Below the pieces are notes generated by a model. The model was not told where the DNA came from. It ran no database searches and worked only from the letters and a program-made list of their open reading frames with translations. Source: Chrysemys picta bellii (Eukaryota; Chordata; Testudines; Emydidae). From it: DNA of 64,000 nucleotides. A program made the position numbers and the translations under genes. Of this stretch, positions 22,831-34,000 are shown piece after piece (within the stretch, counting starts at the first letter, position 1; each line of letters starts with the position of its first letter). The stretch is from NCBI RefSeq assembly GCF_011386835.1, contig NC_088800.1:58247439-58311438 (forward strand), given 5' to 3'.

Positions 22831-24282
22831 AATCCTTTCCCATTGGTGATGGGACTCTTACCACAGTAGTAGAGACATCTGATTCACTTGGGTTAAAAAA
22901 AACTTGGCAAGCAAAACTAAAATCCTCCAGCATTTTCCTGCATGTGGTTTGGTCTGTGTGAGCAGGGGAGACAGAAAATGAATCCCCGTAACCTATCTCT
23001 TTACAATGGTGCTCCCATCCACAGTTCCTCTGGGGTTTGCTCTGGATTTTGCACAGCTAGAAATTCTCAAATTAATAATTAATTAATGTGTCAACCTGAA
23101 GACAACTTCTACTTTTATGGACAAAGACAGCAATGCTGGGCTTATCTCCTAGAACCTGGCTTTCAGATGAAGGTTGGCTTCTGTGGTGCACAATTCAGCT
23201 TGCTAATTCATTTCCATCTACACACAACAGTTTGCTCACCTGACCACCCAGCTCTGTGTCATCATGTGTTAAGAGTGGGTTTGGAATGAACATCCCTGGT
23301 GGCTCCAGTTTCTCGAGGACTTAGAAATGTTGTCAGTGCTTAGCACAGACATCTGTCTGCCATGCCTCAGAGCCTTTGCTGCAGCCAGATGTATTCTCTG
23401 CTTTGTGTCTCTCCACGCTGGCCTTTGTGGTTGGGAAGTAGTGTGGTGTTTCTTTCCTAAGCTGCTCTCTGAATGAATTCACCATGGGTTGGATCTTCAG
23501 TGGAACTACAACAATTGACACCAGCTAAGGATGCTTTGACCTAGTGTATGGGTCTCTTTTCTCTCTCCCCTCCCCACCCCCTTTCTCCATAGCTCCTGAT
23601 TGAGTTACATGGAATCCATCTTTGGCAGTGTGGCTTCCCTCTATTCTTAATGTTGGGTAGACAGCAGCCACACACCAGTCGGGAATGAAGAGTCAAGCAG
23701 ACAGCACATCATGTCTTCCAAGCTTTGACTACAAGAACATTGATCTTAGTTAAAAGATGGGGGGGCGGGGAACCTCTTCAAATCTCAACCTTTGCTCAGT
23801 CGGCTCACTTGAGCCATCTGCTGCATGGAGTTCCTCAAGCAGGCTTGGCCACAGGTTGTGCTGACAGTGCCCAACTGAAGTGGCATTAGAGTTCCTACCT
23901 CTAAGCCCAGGACACGTGCCATATTGATCACTCTCCCACAAGGCGCTCATCTGTGCCGAGCCATGAAGCTTTGGATCGACTCACAGCCAGTGCTCTGTCT
24001 GCTGCAGGAATTAGCCCCATGGTCGCTGCTTTCTGGTTAATAGCCTGCTGCCTGAATTCAGAAACAGCCTTCCCTCTTCAGTGCCCATTTCTCTGTTGTC
24101 ATCCCCCTTGCCTTGAATGTTTCCTGTTTCTTCTTATAAGCCAAATCACTTATGTCCGGTCCCCATCTCGGCTCCTTTCCCCAGTACCTGCTTCCTTTTG
24201 GCTGCTCCCCTTTATGGTGGCGAAAAGTTACCGTTTCATTGTGCTGCTCTCCTCTGCCTAGCACCCTTCGCAAGGAAGGAGG

Positions 24283-24440
24283 CACTGCTGGGTAGGAAGC
24301 CTGGTCTAATGGCTCGGTCTCAGTACTGAGACCTGCATTCAGCTCCTGGTTCGGTTTCATACCTGCTGTGTGACCTTGTCCAAGTCACTTAATCTACCGT
24401 GTCTCCATTCCCTGTCGGGAGCATGGGGGTTATACTGACT
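24283..24440 (+). repeat. MIR-like SINE
   Basis: Ordered blocks GGTCTAATGGCTCGG, TTCAGCTCCTGG, CTGTGTGACCTTGTCCAAGT and CACTTAATCTACC match a MIR/CORE-type SINE in the forward orientation. Confidence 0.65.
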
Positions 24441-25283
24441 GTGACGGTGCTCAGGGTACCCGGGACTGGGAGTTACCTCGTTATCCCTGGCCTCAGCATG
24501 AGGGAGTCTTGCTTGTGCTAAGCGGGGAGTTGTCTCCCTAACACCGCCAGAGTGTTAGCCACTTGAGCACTCTCCTCTGGGCTATGCCAGCAACCTTTGC
24601 CTTGCAGGATAGCAATTGGTGCCCCAGTCTGAATCCCTTTGAGAAGTTCCCTAGTCCCTATCCAGCTCTGACATTGGCTACTCACGGAACTGCCAGGCCC
24701 GCTGATCCCAAAGGAACAGAACACACTAGCTTGTAAGATTCAGCTCAGGATCAGCACTCTTGCTTAACATCATAGCGCTTAACTATATCCAGAGTGGAAA
24801 CAAGAACCAGTTGATCAAGTGACAGAATACTGGAAACAGCTGGTTACATGTAAAACAAGATCATAACCGCCTTCTAGAGACTAAACTAAACTCACAGGTT
24901 AATTTCCTGTCTAAAGAAACGTCTCACCTGGAGTTCTCACAACATTCTCAACCAGGGTTAGCTGAGATTCCAGTTTCACGAATTGGGACATGCTGTCTGT
25001 TTGCTTCCTAGGTGCAGGATGAAGGGCTGTTGTCTTTGCCCCCAAACACCCCCAAAGTTCATGGTCTTTACTCAGACAGGATAAGCTGCCTCCAAGCTTC
25101 TGTCCTGTGCTCCTTTCCTGTTGATTTAATGTCTCTTGGTTAACATTTGACTTCATATGTAAATGGGCAACCACTGTGCTAGCTTCCATCCCAACAAATA
25201 TACAGTTTCTTGCCTCCCACCTGGAGGAGAACTTGTTCTTTCACCTTTGCTGGTGACTAATACCTTGATACATACTTTAAATA

Positions 25284-25318
<35 letters not shown>

Positions 25319-25383
25319 ACACACTTCTCCTTGCGTAGTAGCTGTGCACATACTGGTCATCAGTGTCATTGTGAGATGTGACA
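24441..25383 (+). mobile_element. Possible ERV/LTR-like repeat
   Basis: The segment starts TGTGACGGTG, like the solo LTR at 16230, and ends in GAGATGTGACA. It contains a (GT)n run at 25287-25316. No flanking duplication matches, so this could be an LTR with an altered flank, part of a longer element, or coincidence. Confidence 0.3.
25287..25320. repeat. (GT)n microsatellite
   Basis: About 14 uninterrupted GT units followed by TACACACAC. Confidence 0.95.
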
Positions 25384-25719
25384 CCATCTTTCATTTAGGA
25401 CATTCTTTGGGAAACTAGAATGTACACACCAGATTCATGAGATTTCTATAGCCTCCCTCTACCCTACTTGTCAGCTGATAGTAAGATTCTCGAGTGACAC
25501 TGACCTACTTTGCAGGGGTGTAGTGAGGATTCAAATCCATTGATGGAGTGCCATAGCAATACTCAGATAGTTACAGTTCAATTATCCTTTCTGGTCTCCC
25601 CACCCCCAATCAGGCAGCTCCTGCATCCTCCTTTCCACCTTCAGAAAAAGAGAGGTGATCAAAGGACCAGGGAGAGACAGAGGCTGGGAGATCGTCGATC
25701 TGGAGGGTTTTCCCCAGAA

Positions 25720-26034
25720 CAGGGCCAGCTCCAGGTTTTCTGCCGCCCCAAGCAGCAGGAAAAAAAAAAAACTGATCGGCAGCACTTCGGCGGCAGCTCA
25801 GTTGGTCCGCTGCAGTCTTCGGCGGCTGTTCGGCGGCGGGTCCTTCACTCCCTCTCTTCCTCTTTGGTAGCACTTCGGCGACAGCTCAAAGAGGAAGAAA
25901 GGCGCTGAGGGACCCGCCGCCGAATTCCCGCCGAAGACCCGGACATGCCGCCCCAATACCGGATGGAGTGCCGCCCCTTTGTATTGGCTGCCCCAAGCAC
26001 CTGCTTCCTTAGCTGGTGCCTGGAGCCGGCCCTG
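25720..26034. mobile_element. hAT-type MITE, 315 bp, with 8-bp target duplication
   Basis: The ends CAGGGCCAGCTCCAGG and CCTGGAGCCGGCCCTG are inverted repeats, and perfect direct repeats CCCCAGAA flank them at 25712-25719 and 26035-26042. The interior is CpG-rich with recurring GCACTTCGGCGGCAGCTC-like motifs on both arms, so a long hairpin is likely. It has no transposase. The degraded element at 2382-2525 shares its terminal sequence. Confidence 0.88.
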
Positions 26035-26230
26035 CCCCAGAACCAGCAGCACCAGTGGCAGAGGGATCTCTCTGCTGCACCACCACCTGTTGCCAGAGGT
26101 GTAACAAGAGGTGCTGTGCCGCTGGTGCCACTGGCTGTTGGAGGGGAAAGAAGGATCTGGTGAGCTACCTCACATTGCAACTCCTCATTCCCTGGTAGAT
26201 CTCTGTGCTGGAAGCCCCTGTGCTAGGACG

Positions 26231-27007
26231 GCTACAACCCATCCTGGACTATGATCCCTCACTTTCACAGACCTTGGGAGGCAGGCCAGTCCTCGCCCAC
26301 AGACAACCTGCCAACCTTAAGCATATTCTCACCAGCAACCACGCACCGCACCATAACAACTCTAACTCAGGAACCAACCCATGCAACAAACCTCGATGCC
26401 AACTCTGCCCACATATCTACACCAGCAACACCATCACAGGACCTAACCAGATCAGCTACATCATCACCGGCTCATTCACCTGCACGTCCACCAATGTTAT
26501 ATATGCCAGCAATGCCCCGCTGCTATGTACATTGGCCAAACTGAACAGTCACTACGCAAGAGGATAAATGGACACAAGTCAGATATCAGGAATGGCAATA
26601 TACAAAAACCTGTAGGAGAACACTTCAACCTCCCTGGCCACACAATAGCAGATGTAAAGGTAGCCATCTTACAGCAAAAAAACTTCAGGACCAGACTCCA
26701 AAGAGAAACTGCTGAGCTCCAGTTCATTTGCAAATTTGACACCATCAGATCAGGATTAAACAAAGACTGTGAATGGCTATCCAACTACAGAAACAGTTTC
26801 TCCTCCCTTGGTGTTCACACCTCAACTGCTAGCAGAGCACCTCACCCTCCCTGATTGAACTAACCTAGTTATCTCCATACTGATTTATACCTGCCTCTGG
26901 AGATTTCCATTACTTGCATCTGAAGAAGTGATGTTCTTACCCACGAAAGCTTATGCTCCCAATACTTCTGTTAGTCTCAAAGGTGCCACAGGACCCTCTG
27001 TTGCTTT
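26231..27007 (+). mobile_element. 5'-truncated Penelope-like element (Neptune type)
   Basis: The copy lies between 11-bp direct repeats GTGCTAGGACG at 26220-26230 and 27008-27018. It carries the C-terminal part of a Penelope-like polymerase (LKHILTSNHAPHHNNS), the CX2C-containing CNKPRCQLCPH linker and a GIY-YIG endonuclease domain (NVIYA, then MYIGQTEQSLRKRINGHKSD and GEHFNLPGH). The frame is broken within the GIY-YIG region around 26497-26530, where a few bases appear to be missing. The 3' tail includes ACCCACGAAAGCTTATGCTC, a widespread Penelope 3' end. The whole reverse transcriptase is absent, so this is a dead copy. Confidence 0.85.
26290..26854 (+). pseudogene. Penelope GIY-YIG endonuclease, frameshifted
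   Basis: Frame one runs to about 26567 and frame three continues from 26525 to 26854. The catalytic region is split between them: VIY sits in the first frame and MYIG in the second. After MYIGQT, the downstream TRLQRETAELQFICKFDT block is intact. A GIY-YIG nuclease would cleave target DNA during Penelope insertion; this copy cannot make a complete domain. Confidence 0.8.
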
Positions 27008-27522
27008 GTGCTAGGACGCACTCCCTGCTGAGGTATAAATGCCATTAAATACAGTGACATCTATTAAAGCGGGCAGAGCTTTTCTGGAGCTTTATACAAC
27101 TAATACCATTGCTTGCCATGGATTCCAGCAAGAGGAGCTTGCCAAAGGGTAACACTTCCCTGCTTACCCACCTACACTGACACCAATTATCCACGTAGAC
27201 TTACACTCTCTGGCAATGACAGCAGTCATCCCCATGATCTGCCACCCACTTGCAGTGCCTCTGGAGCCTTGTAAACATGCCCAGGTATCCAGGCGAGCAC
27301 TGGAGTCCCCAGCCATCCTAAAACACAGCTGGCAGCTGCTTAGCCACCTGCAGAAATGCACACTTAGGTCCCCTGTTTCATTAGAGCAGGTTGTCAAATT
27401 GCATCATCATTGTATGTGTATATACCACTGTTGGACATGGACACTGACACGAGCTGCTTTGTGGTTGGTGCCTCCCTTCTGGGTAATACTGTGCAGTAAT
27501 GCTGGTATGCTGTAGTACTCAG

Positions 27523-29584
27523 CAGTGTTTTCTCCAGGAATTGAAATGGGGGGCGGAGGGGGGGGGCGGTATTCGAATTTACGGGGGGGGCGGGGTCAGG
27601 GCCTCTGAGGGGTGAGACAGTGAGGGCGAAGATGGGCTCTATGGCACCATAGTGTAAATTAAGAAATGTTTCATGACCATTTTATTAAAACTCCTGTTTT
27701 AAAATCACACTAATTTAAAGTTGGTAACTCAAGCCTTCTATGAAGCACTACACCTACATCCTTCTTGGTTTCTTCTTATAATTTTGCACAGCTCTGTTAA
27801 TGAACGTCTTCAATGCAGTGCGTTCATCTTCAATGGTTTCTCGTGTGTCTGGTACTTCCATTCCTTCAATTGATATGCTCATTAGTTCATTCACGTGATC
27901 AGGCAGAAGGCAACTTCTTTCAGAACACAAAATTGTATTCAATGACAAAAAAGAAAGCTCAACTGTAGGTGTTGTAACTGGGACTAGAAAGAGATGAATT
28001 CCTACTTCTTTCACCCCAGGAAACATAGCACAAAGATAGGGTCGAGCCACTAGTGCTGATAAAAAAGAAGTTGAAGTCAAATCTTCCTTCATTCATCATA
28101 CGATATTCCACTCTGTGTTCAAATGCTCTATTCTGTCCTGATCACATGGCAGCCTCATTGCAGGTAGTGCCTCACTCCACTCAACTGTCGGTGTTTTATA
28201 AGACCGGGATCTGTAAAAGCTACGTAGAGATTGAGTAGAATCCAGAAGTCACGGTTGTAGAGATGTAAGAATCAACTTTGTGTACTTTCTCAGCTGGCTT
28301 AACAAGCACTTCCTGTCCTCTTCACTGAAGGATAAGTGCCTTCACTAGTCAACTTCTGGACTGAAGTCTTTGCTTCTTCCAGTACTTTTTCAATGGATAT
28401 CTCTCTGATCCAAACATAGCTTCTCTTGCTGGACACAGATCTACTACTGTTGTAGCAGATGCCTGGATGACATTGTTTAATGACCCAAGTGGTTTCAACA
28501 GTAGACGTACAAGAGAGAGAATGGCGATAGTCTTCTCTGAACTTAGTAACAAAAGTAGTCCATCTCAGTAGATACTTTCCAAAGCCAGTAATAATGGTTG
28601 CAGTAATTTTAAGACAACAGCCAAGGATTGCTCATGAGAAAGCCAGTGTGTTTTCCCCAGTTGGACTACATTTGAACTTCAGTCCCAGTGTATCTTTTAT
28701 TTTTTCCAAGATGTTCCGTCTTTTTGGACTCTTGCTGAAAAAAGAATATAACGAAGATATCAAATGTATGGCTTTTTAATGCCTTTTTAAAGATTCTGCA
28801 GCTCATACTAGTGCTAGTTGGAGTAGATGGCCTCTGCAGTGTGTATAGGAGAGATTAGGGTTACACTTTTTTCTCTGAGCAAAGCTTGTACTCCACCGTG
28901 TCTTCCAGAGAAGTTTGCAGCTCCATCAAATGCACAAGCAGCCATCTGTTTGGGGTCCAATTTACAAGCATTTAACTCTTCTAAGAAGTGGGTTGTCGCA
29001 GATGCAGCCAATATGTCTTCTATAACCTGAACATCTAGAAATTCATCTACTGGCCTACCAGTGACTTCAAGATAATGTACACAATGACTTAATACTTGAC
29101 GCCCATTTGCATCGGTGCATTCATCAGCCATATATGCACATTTTTTGAATGGGGTGAGAGAGTTCTTCACTTTTTCAACTGCTGAGTCTTTCACTGTTGC
29201 ATTGCATGCTTCGAACCAGTCAGTTGAGTTTCTTGCAGGAAGATAGTGAGCATTTGCTTAGTCAGAACCAGTGTCCAACTTCAGAATTAACAAATTATAA
29301 TGCACTTAACATTGGACTCTTGTTTGTAGTGTGTGATATCTCTTGCTTAATGAGAAAGTATGATGTGACAGCCATGTTTGTTTGAATAAACTGTGTCTCC
29401 AGCATTTTTAACAGGCTTGTTAAGTACTTCTAAAATTGGCTTTGACTGTGACTGGCTTATAAGGCTTTCTGCATGTCGATGCAGTCCCGAGGATTGGTGT
29501 TTTGCAGCCTTTTCACATAGTTTATCAGCATTGGCGTTGCTGATTGGTGTAGCAAACCAAGCTCCTCCACTTTTATTCTATAAA
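27523..29584 (-). pseudogene. Decayed hAT transposase gene/element
   Basis: Read on the minus strand, coding remnants appear in order. Near 29580-29470 there is a DKLCEKAAKHQSSG-like N-terminal block. At 29194-28814 comes a transposase core with YMADECTDANGRQ and CAFDGAANFSGRHGG, typical of ZMYM/52-kDa-repressor-like hAT transposases. At 28092-27754 lies the C-terminal dimerisation region (TPTVELSFLSLNTILCSERS). Stops and frameshifts separate them. The left terminus CAGTGTTTTCTCCAGG at 27523 resembles a hAT inverted repeat; the other terminus was not found and may be lost near the CR1 at 29574. Confidence 0.7.
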
Positions 29585-30232
29585 TCCATGGTATGCTCAC
29601 ATCTTGAATATTGCGTGCAGTTCTGGTCGCCCCATCTCAAAAAAGAGGTACTGGAGTTGGGAAAAGGTAAAGAGAAGGTCAACTAAAATGATTAGAGGTA
29701 TGGAACAGCTTTCATATAAGGAGAGATTAAAGGCTGGGACTTTTCAGCTTGGAAAAGAGAGGACTAAGAGGGGTTATGATAGAGGTCTATAAAATCTTAA
29801 CAGGTATGGAGAAAGTGAATAAGATCCTTCACATAACACAAGAACTAGAGGGTCACTCAATGAAATTAACAGGCAGCCGGTTTAAAACAAACAAAAGGAA
29901 GTACTTCACACAAGGCACAGTCAACCTGTGGAACTTCTTGCTAGGGGATGTTGTAAAGGCCAAAACTATAACAGAGTTCAAAAAAGAACTTGATAAGTTA
30001 ATGGAGGATATGTCTATCAATAACTATTAGCCAGGATGGGCAGGGAAGCAAAACCATGCCCTGAGAGCCTCTGCTTGCCAGAAGCTGGAAATGGACGACA
30101 GAGGATGGATCACTCGATAATTGCCTTGTTCTGTTAATTCCCTTTGAAGCACCTAGCATTGACCACTGTTGGAAGACAGGGTACTGGGCTAGATGGACCA
30201 TTGGCCTGACCCAATATGGTTGTTCTTATGTA
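29574..30232 (+). mobile_element. CR1 LINE 3' end, 5'-truncated
   Basis: The first part encodes the end of CR1 ORF2 (SHLEYCVQFWSPHLKKE, then RSTKMIRGMEQLSYKERLK and RGVMIEVYKILTGMEKVN, with frameshifts). The 3' UTR includes ATTGACCACTGTTGGAAGAC and ends in GGTTGTTCTTATG. It abuts the hAT remnant on its left. Confidence 0.9.
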
Positions 30233-30914
30233 AAAATTAATTATAATATAATAAAAATGTTTAGTACAGAAACTCCCCAAGATAATGACCTCTTGAGATA
30301 GCAACAATGTAAGAGAATGACCTTGGCAAATGTGTTTTTAAAAAAATCTTGGCCTACTAGGAAATGTATATTTATATAAGCTTCCTAGTCACAAATCTAG
30401 CATTCTGGAGCAAAGTCACTAAAATGTTGTCCAACAAACAAATGTTCCTTTAACGGGTCCCTCCCTTCTCCCTCTATAACACCCCACTCATCGTTGTTGG
30501 TCTTGATCAGCGAAGAGCCAGAGTTCAGAGGTGCTTTCACATGAGTTCACCTCCCATCCTGTTGGGGTACAGGGGAGAAGTCACCTTGCTCCTTCTTCCA
30601 GCTGCTCATCACTCACTCTGGCCGCTGTTGTTTGTCGTGACACCATTCACTCCAGCACTCCACTGTTGATGGCCCTGCTGCCACTATAACCTCTGAGAGT
30701 CAGTCTCTCTTCAAGTTTCACCCAGCTCTGAGTGATTTCAGTTCTCAGTGCGGGAAGCTCACAGCAAGTGCAGTCTGGACTGTCTTTTCAAGAGAAATCT
30801 GTCCTGCAGCAGATCTAAGCACTTAGACCTGATTATTAGTGATTTTAGCTCTAGTGACCACTTAACAAAACAAAAAAGACTCTCTATGGAGCCTATTAAG
30901 CTCTATCTTTAAAT
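30233..30914. other. No gene seen; left flank of the LTR/LINE complex
   Basis: AT-rich sequence with no long frames. It ends in AAAT directly before the AGGGG duplication at 30915-30919. Confidence 0.5.
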
Positions 30915-30919
30915 AGGGG
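30915..30919. other. Left 5-bp target duplication of the host LTR (AGGGG)
   Basis: AGGGG here matches AGGGG at 49007-49011. Between them the sequence begins TGTAGTGAGG and ends GTTTACA, which fits an LTR element. Confidence 0.75.
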
Positions 30920-30930
30920 TGTAGTGAGGC
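30920..30930. other. LINE target duplication 1 (TGTAGTGAGGC)
   Basis: The 11-mer is the first 11 bases of the host LTR and is directly followed by the 3' end of LINE copy A. The same 11-mer occurs at 39130-39140 and 47333-47343. Confidence 0.88.
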
Positions 30931-31072
30931 CGTATTGGTGAACCGGGAAGTGGGCGGGCTTAGCCGCCCACTACGAAAGGCCCCTCCCCCAACCTAGCGG
31001 GAGGGACCACTGGACCCAGTACCAAATGATTACGTGGGACAACTAATAAAAAAACAAGGAGCGAGGTGACGG
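30931..31072 (-). other. 3' UTR of LINE copy A with terminal hairpins
   Basis: A perfect 8-bp stem GTGGGCGG/CCGCCCAC with a 6-base loop lies at about 30951-30972. A second potential stem (CCTCCC/GGGAGG) lies at about 30983-31004. Both sit within 75 bases of the 3' end. In other LINEs without poly-A tails, 3'-terminal structures are recognised by the reverse transcriptase; that role here is inferred. Confidence 0.65.
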
Positions 31073-34000
31073 TCATAGGTTCAAAATCAGGGAACCAGAT
31101 GGGGACACCGAGCAGAGAACCCCGGACAGCGCCCACTGCTCCTCGAAGGTGGCAAGGGAGCCAGCAGACGCTGCCCAGTGAAACTCCGCCCGGAGACGTG
31201 AAACCAAAGAGGTATGAAAGTAGGCCCCACAGTCGCAGAGCACCCCCTCGTCCAACATCTTCTCCCTGGTATTATAGATGGTGAGTTTGGCCAGGGCCAG
31301 GAAGAGGTTGACGAGGAGGTCCCGCGACTTAGTGGGGCCACGGACAGGGTGCGCATAAATAAACAAGTGCGGGGAAAAGTGTAGCCAGAACCTCAACAAG
31401 AGGTTCTGGAGAAGCCGGAAAAGGGGCTGCAACCTGGCGCACTCAAGGTAAGCGTGCGCCAGGGTCTCCCTAATGCCGCAAAATGGGCAGGCCTCAGGAA
31501 TAGGGGTGAACCGCGCCAAGTACACGCCCGTGCTCACGGCCCCATGAAGGAGCCGCCAACCAATGTCCCCGGCGGGCCTTGGAACTAAGGTGGAATAAAG
31601 GCTGGCCCACCGGGGCTCCTCACCCTCCACAGGTAGCAGATAGTCCCTCCACTTGGTGTCGGGGCGGGACACGAGGGTGAGGTGATGCAACGTGTGGAGC
31701 ACGAGCGTGTACAGGTGGTCTCTGGACGCGGTCCGAAACCGGACCGGCTGCAAAGTGTGCAGCCGGCTCGGATTATGGGAACGGGGGAGCCGGGGGGGCT
31801 CACGGAACAAGGGCCCGAGAAAAAGGTCCGGAGGGCCTGGGGTGAGGGGTGGGCGGGGAGCGCCCTCCCGCAGGGCCCGCCACAGGAAGCCGAGAGCAAG
31901 AGGTGACAATGCAGCGCCCACCTCCTGGAGTACACGCAGAGGGGTCGCGAGGGTGGAGAGCCCCATGCGCCGACCAAGCGCGCGGGGATCCACCCAGTCC
32001 CCTCTGGTGTAGTCCAGGAGGTCTCCGACCCTGGTGGTTTCCGCCAGGACCAACCTCCGGCTCACCGAGGGTGACTCCGCCACCTGCACACGGAGATCGG
32101 GATTGTGCAGCAGGGGCTCCGCGAGGAGATCCACACCCTCGGTGGCCACGGTGGACCTGGTCGCCGAGAAAAGCTTCCAGGTCCGGAGAAGGTCCTGGTA
32201 GAAGACCGGCAGCTCCGAGAGGTCTCGCGGAAGACCTCTCGGGTGAAGAAAAAGGAGCTGCCGGTCGTATCGGAGCCCTCGGAGGCGGCGGAGGAAGGCG
32301 TGCGCTAACGTGCTCCATGCCGGACTACCCGCACCGTAAAGGAGCCTCTGCAGGGCCTGGAGGCGGAAGACATGGACCTGGCTACGAAGGCAGACCAGGC
32401 CCTGTCCCCCCTCCTCCAGGGGAAGACTCAGAACCCCTGCAGAGACCCAGTGCAGTCCAGGCCAGAAGAACTCCAGGGCTATCCTCTGGAGCCTGGCCAG
32501 GAGTTCCGGGGCCGGGCTCAGGGTGTTGAGCCGGTGCCAGAGCATGGACAGGACGAGCTGGTTCAGCACCAGCGCCCTCCCCCGCAGGGAGAGACACCGG
32601 AGCAGTCCCGTCCATCTCCGCAACCGCTCACGCACCCTGGCCTCCAAATCCAGCCAGTTCTCCGACGGAGAAGGATGCGTGGCGGAAAGATAAACGCCTA
32701 GATAGAGCAGCGGACCCACGCTCCACCGAATGGCTTGAAGAGCGGGTGGGAGGGAGCCCGCCTGCCAACCGTCCCCGACCACCAGGCCAGAGCTCTTGAC
32801 CCAGTTGACCCGGGCGGAGGAGGCGGCCGAATAAACGGCCTGGCAGGCCTCCACCCGCACCAGATCCGCTGGGTCCTGGACCACGAGGAGCACGTCGTCG
32901 GCGTACGCCGACAGGACCAGCCGCAGCTCCGGCTCCCGGAGCACCAACCCTGCCAACCTCCGACGGAGGAGGCAGAGGAAGGGCTCGATCGCCAGAGCGT
33001 ACAGCTGGCCCGAGAGGGGGCACCCTTGCCGTACTCCCCGCCCGAAGCTGACCGGCTCGGTCAGGGTCCAGTTGAGCTTGACCAGACACTCCGCCTCAGC
33101 GTACAGCACCTGGAGAAAGCCCACAAACTGGGGCCCGAAACCGAACGCCCGCAGAGTGCCCAGGAGATACCCGTGGTCCATCCTGTCGAACGCCTTCTCC
33201 TGGTCCAGAGACAGGAGGGCGAACGACAGACCATCCCTACGTCCCAGCTCCAAAAGGTCCCGGATCAAGTACAGGTTGTTAAAGATGCTCCGGCCCGGGA
33301 CGGTGTAGGTCTGGTCGGGGTGGACCACGTCCGCCAGCACGGACCCCAGCCGCAGCGAGATGGCCTTCGCTACGACCTTATAGTCCGTGCTGAGGAGCGA
33401 GACGGGACGCCAATTTCGTAAATCGCGGAGGTCCCCCTTCTTCGGCAACAAGGCGAGCACGGCTCGCCTGCACGAGAGAGGGAGGACCCCGCCCTGCAAG
33501 GACTCGGCCCAGACGGTGACGAGGTCTGGGCCGAGGACGTCCCAGAACACGCGGTAAAACTCCACGGTCAGCCCGTCCATGCCCGGAGATTTGTTAGTGG
33601 GCATGAGCCGGAGGGCTGCCGAGAACTCGGCCAGAGAAAGAGGCAGCTCCAGCCGGTCTCGGTCGCCCGCGCTGACCGTCGGGAGCTCGGTCCAGAGCAC
33701 CCTGCGGGCCTCGGCGTCGGTCGGATCCGGGGAGAAAAGAGCGGCGTAGAAGGCTCTGGCCCTGTCACGCATCTCCTCCGGATCCGTGAGGGGGACGCCG
33801 TCCTCCGCCAGGAGGCAGGTGACATGCTTTTTGGCCCCCCTCCGTTTCTCCAGGGCGTAGAAGAAGCGGGAGCCGCGATCCATCTCCCGAAGGAGACGGA
33901 TGCGGGATCGAACAAACGCGCCCCGGGCCCGGTGGTCTTCCAGGGCCCGGAGCTCCTCTCGCTTCTCCCGGTACGCCGCGCAGAGGGGTGAATCCTCGGG

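Larger units (their letters stand above)
22215..25711. other. No gene seen; MIR copies and a possible ERV-like segment
   Basis: Contains the MIR-type fragments listed separately and an ERV-like segment near 24441-25383. Nothing in the rest supports an exon; the open frames are short and overlap on both strands. Confidence 0.4.

Noticed and set aside
25510..26198. Several frames of 60-130 aa across 25510-26198
   Set aside because: They run through a palindromic hAT MITE and its flanks on both strands.
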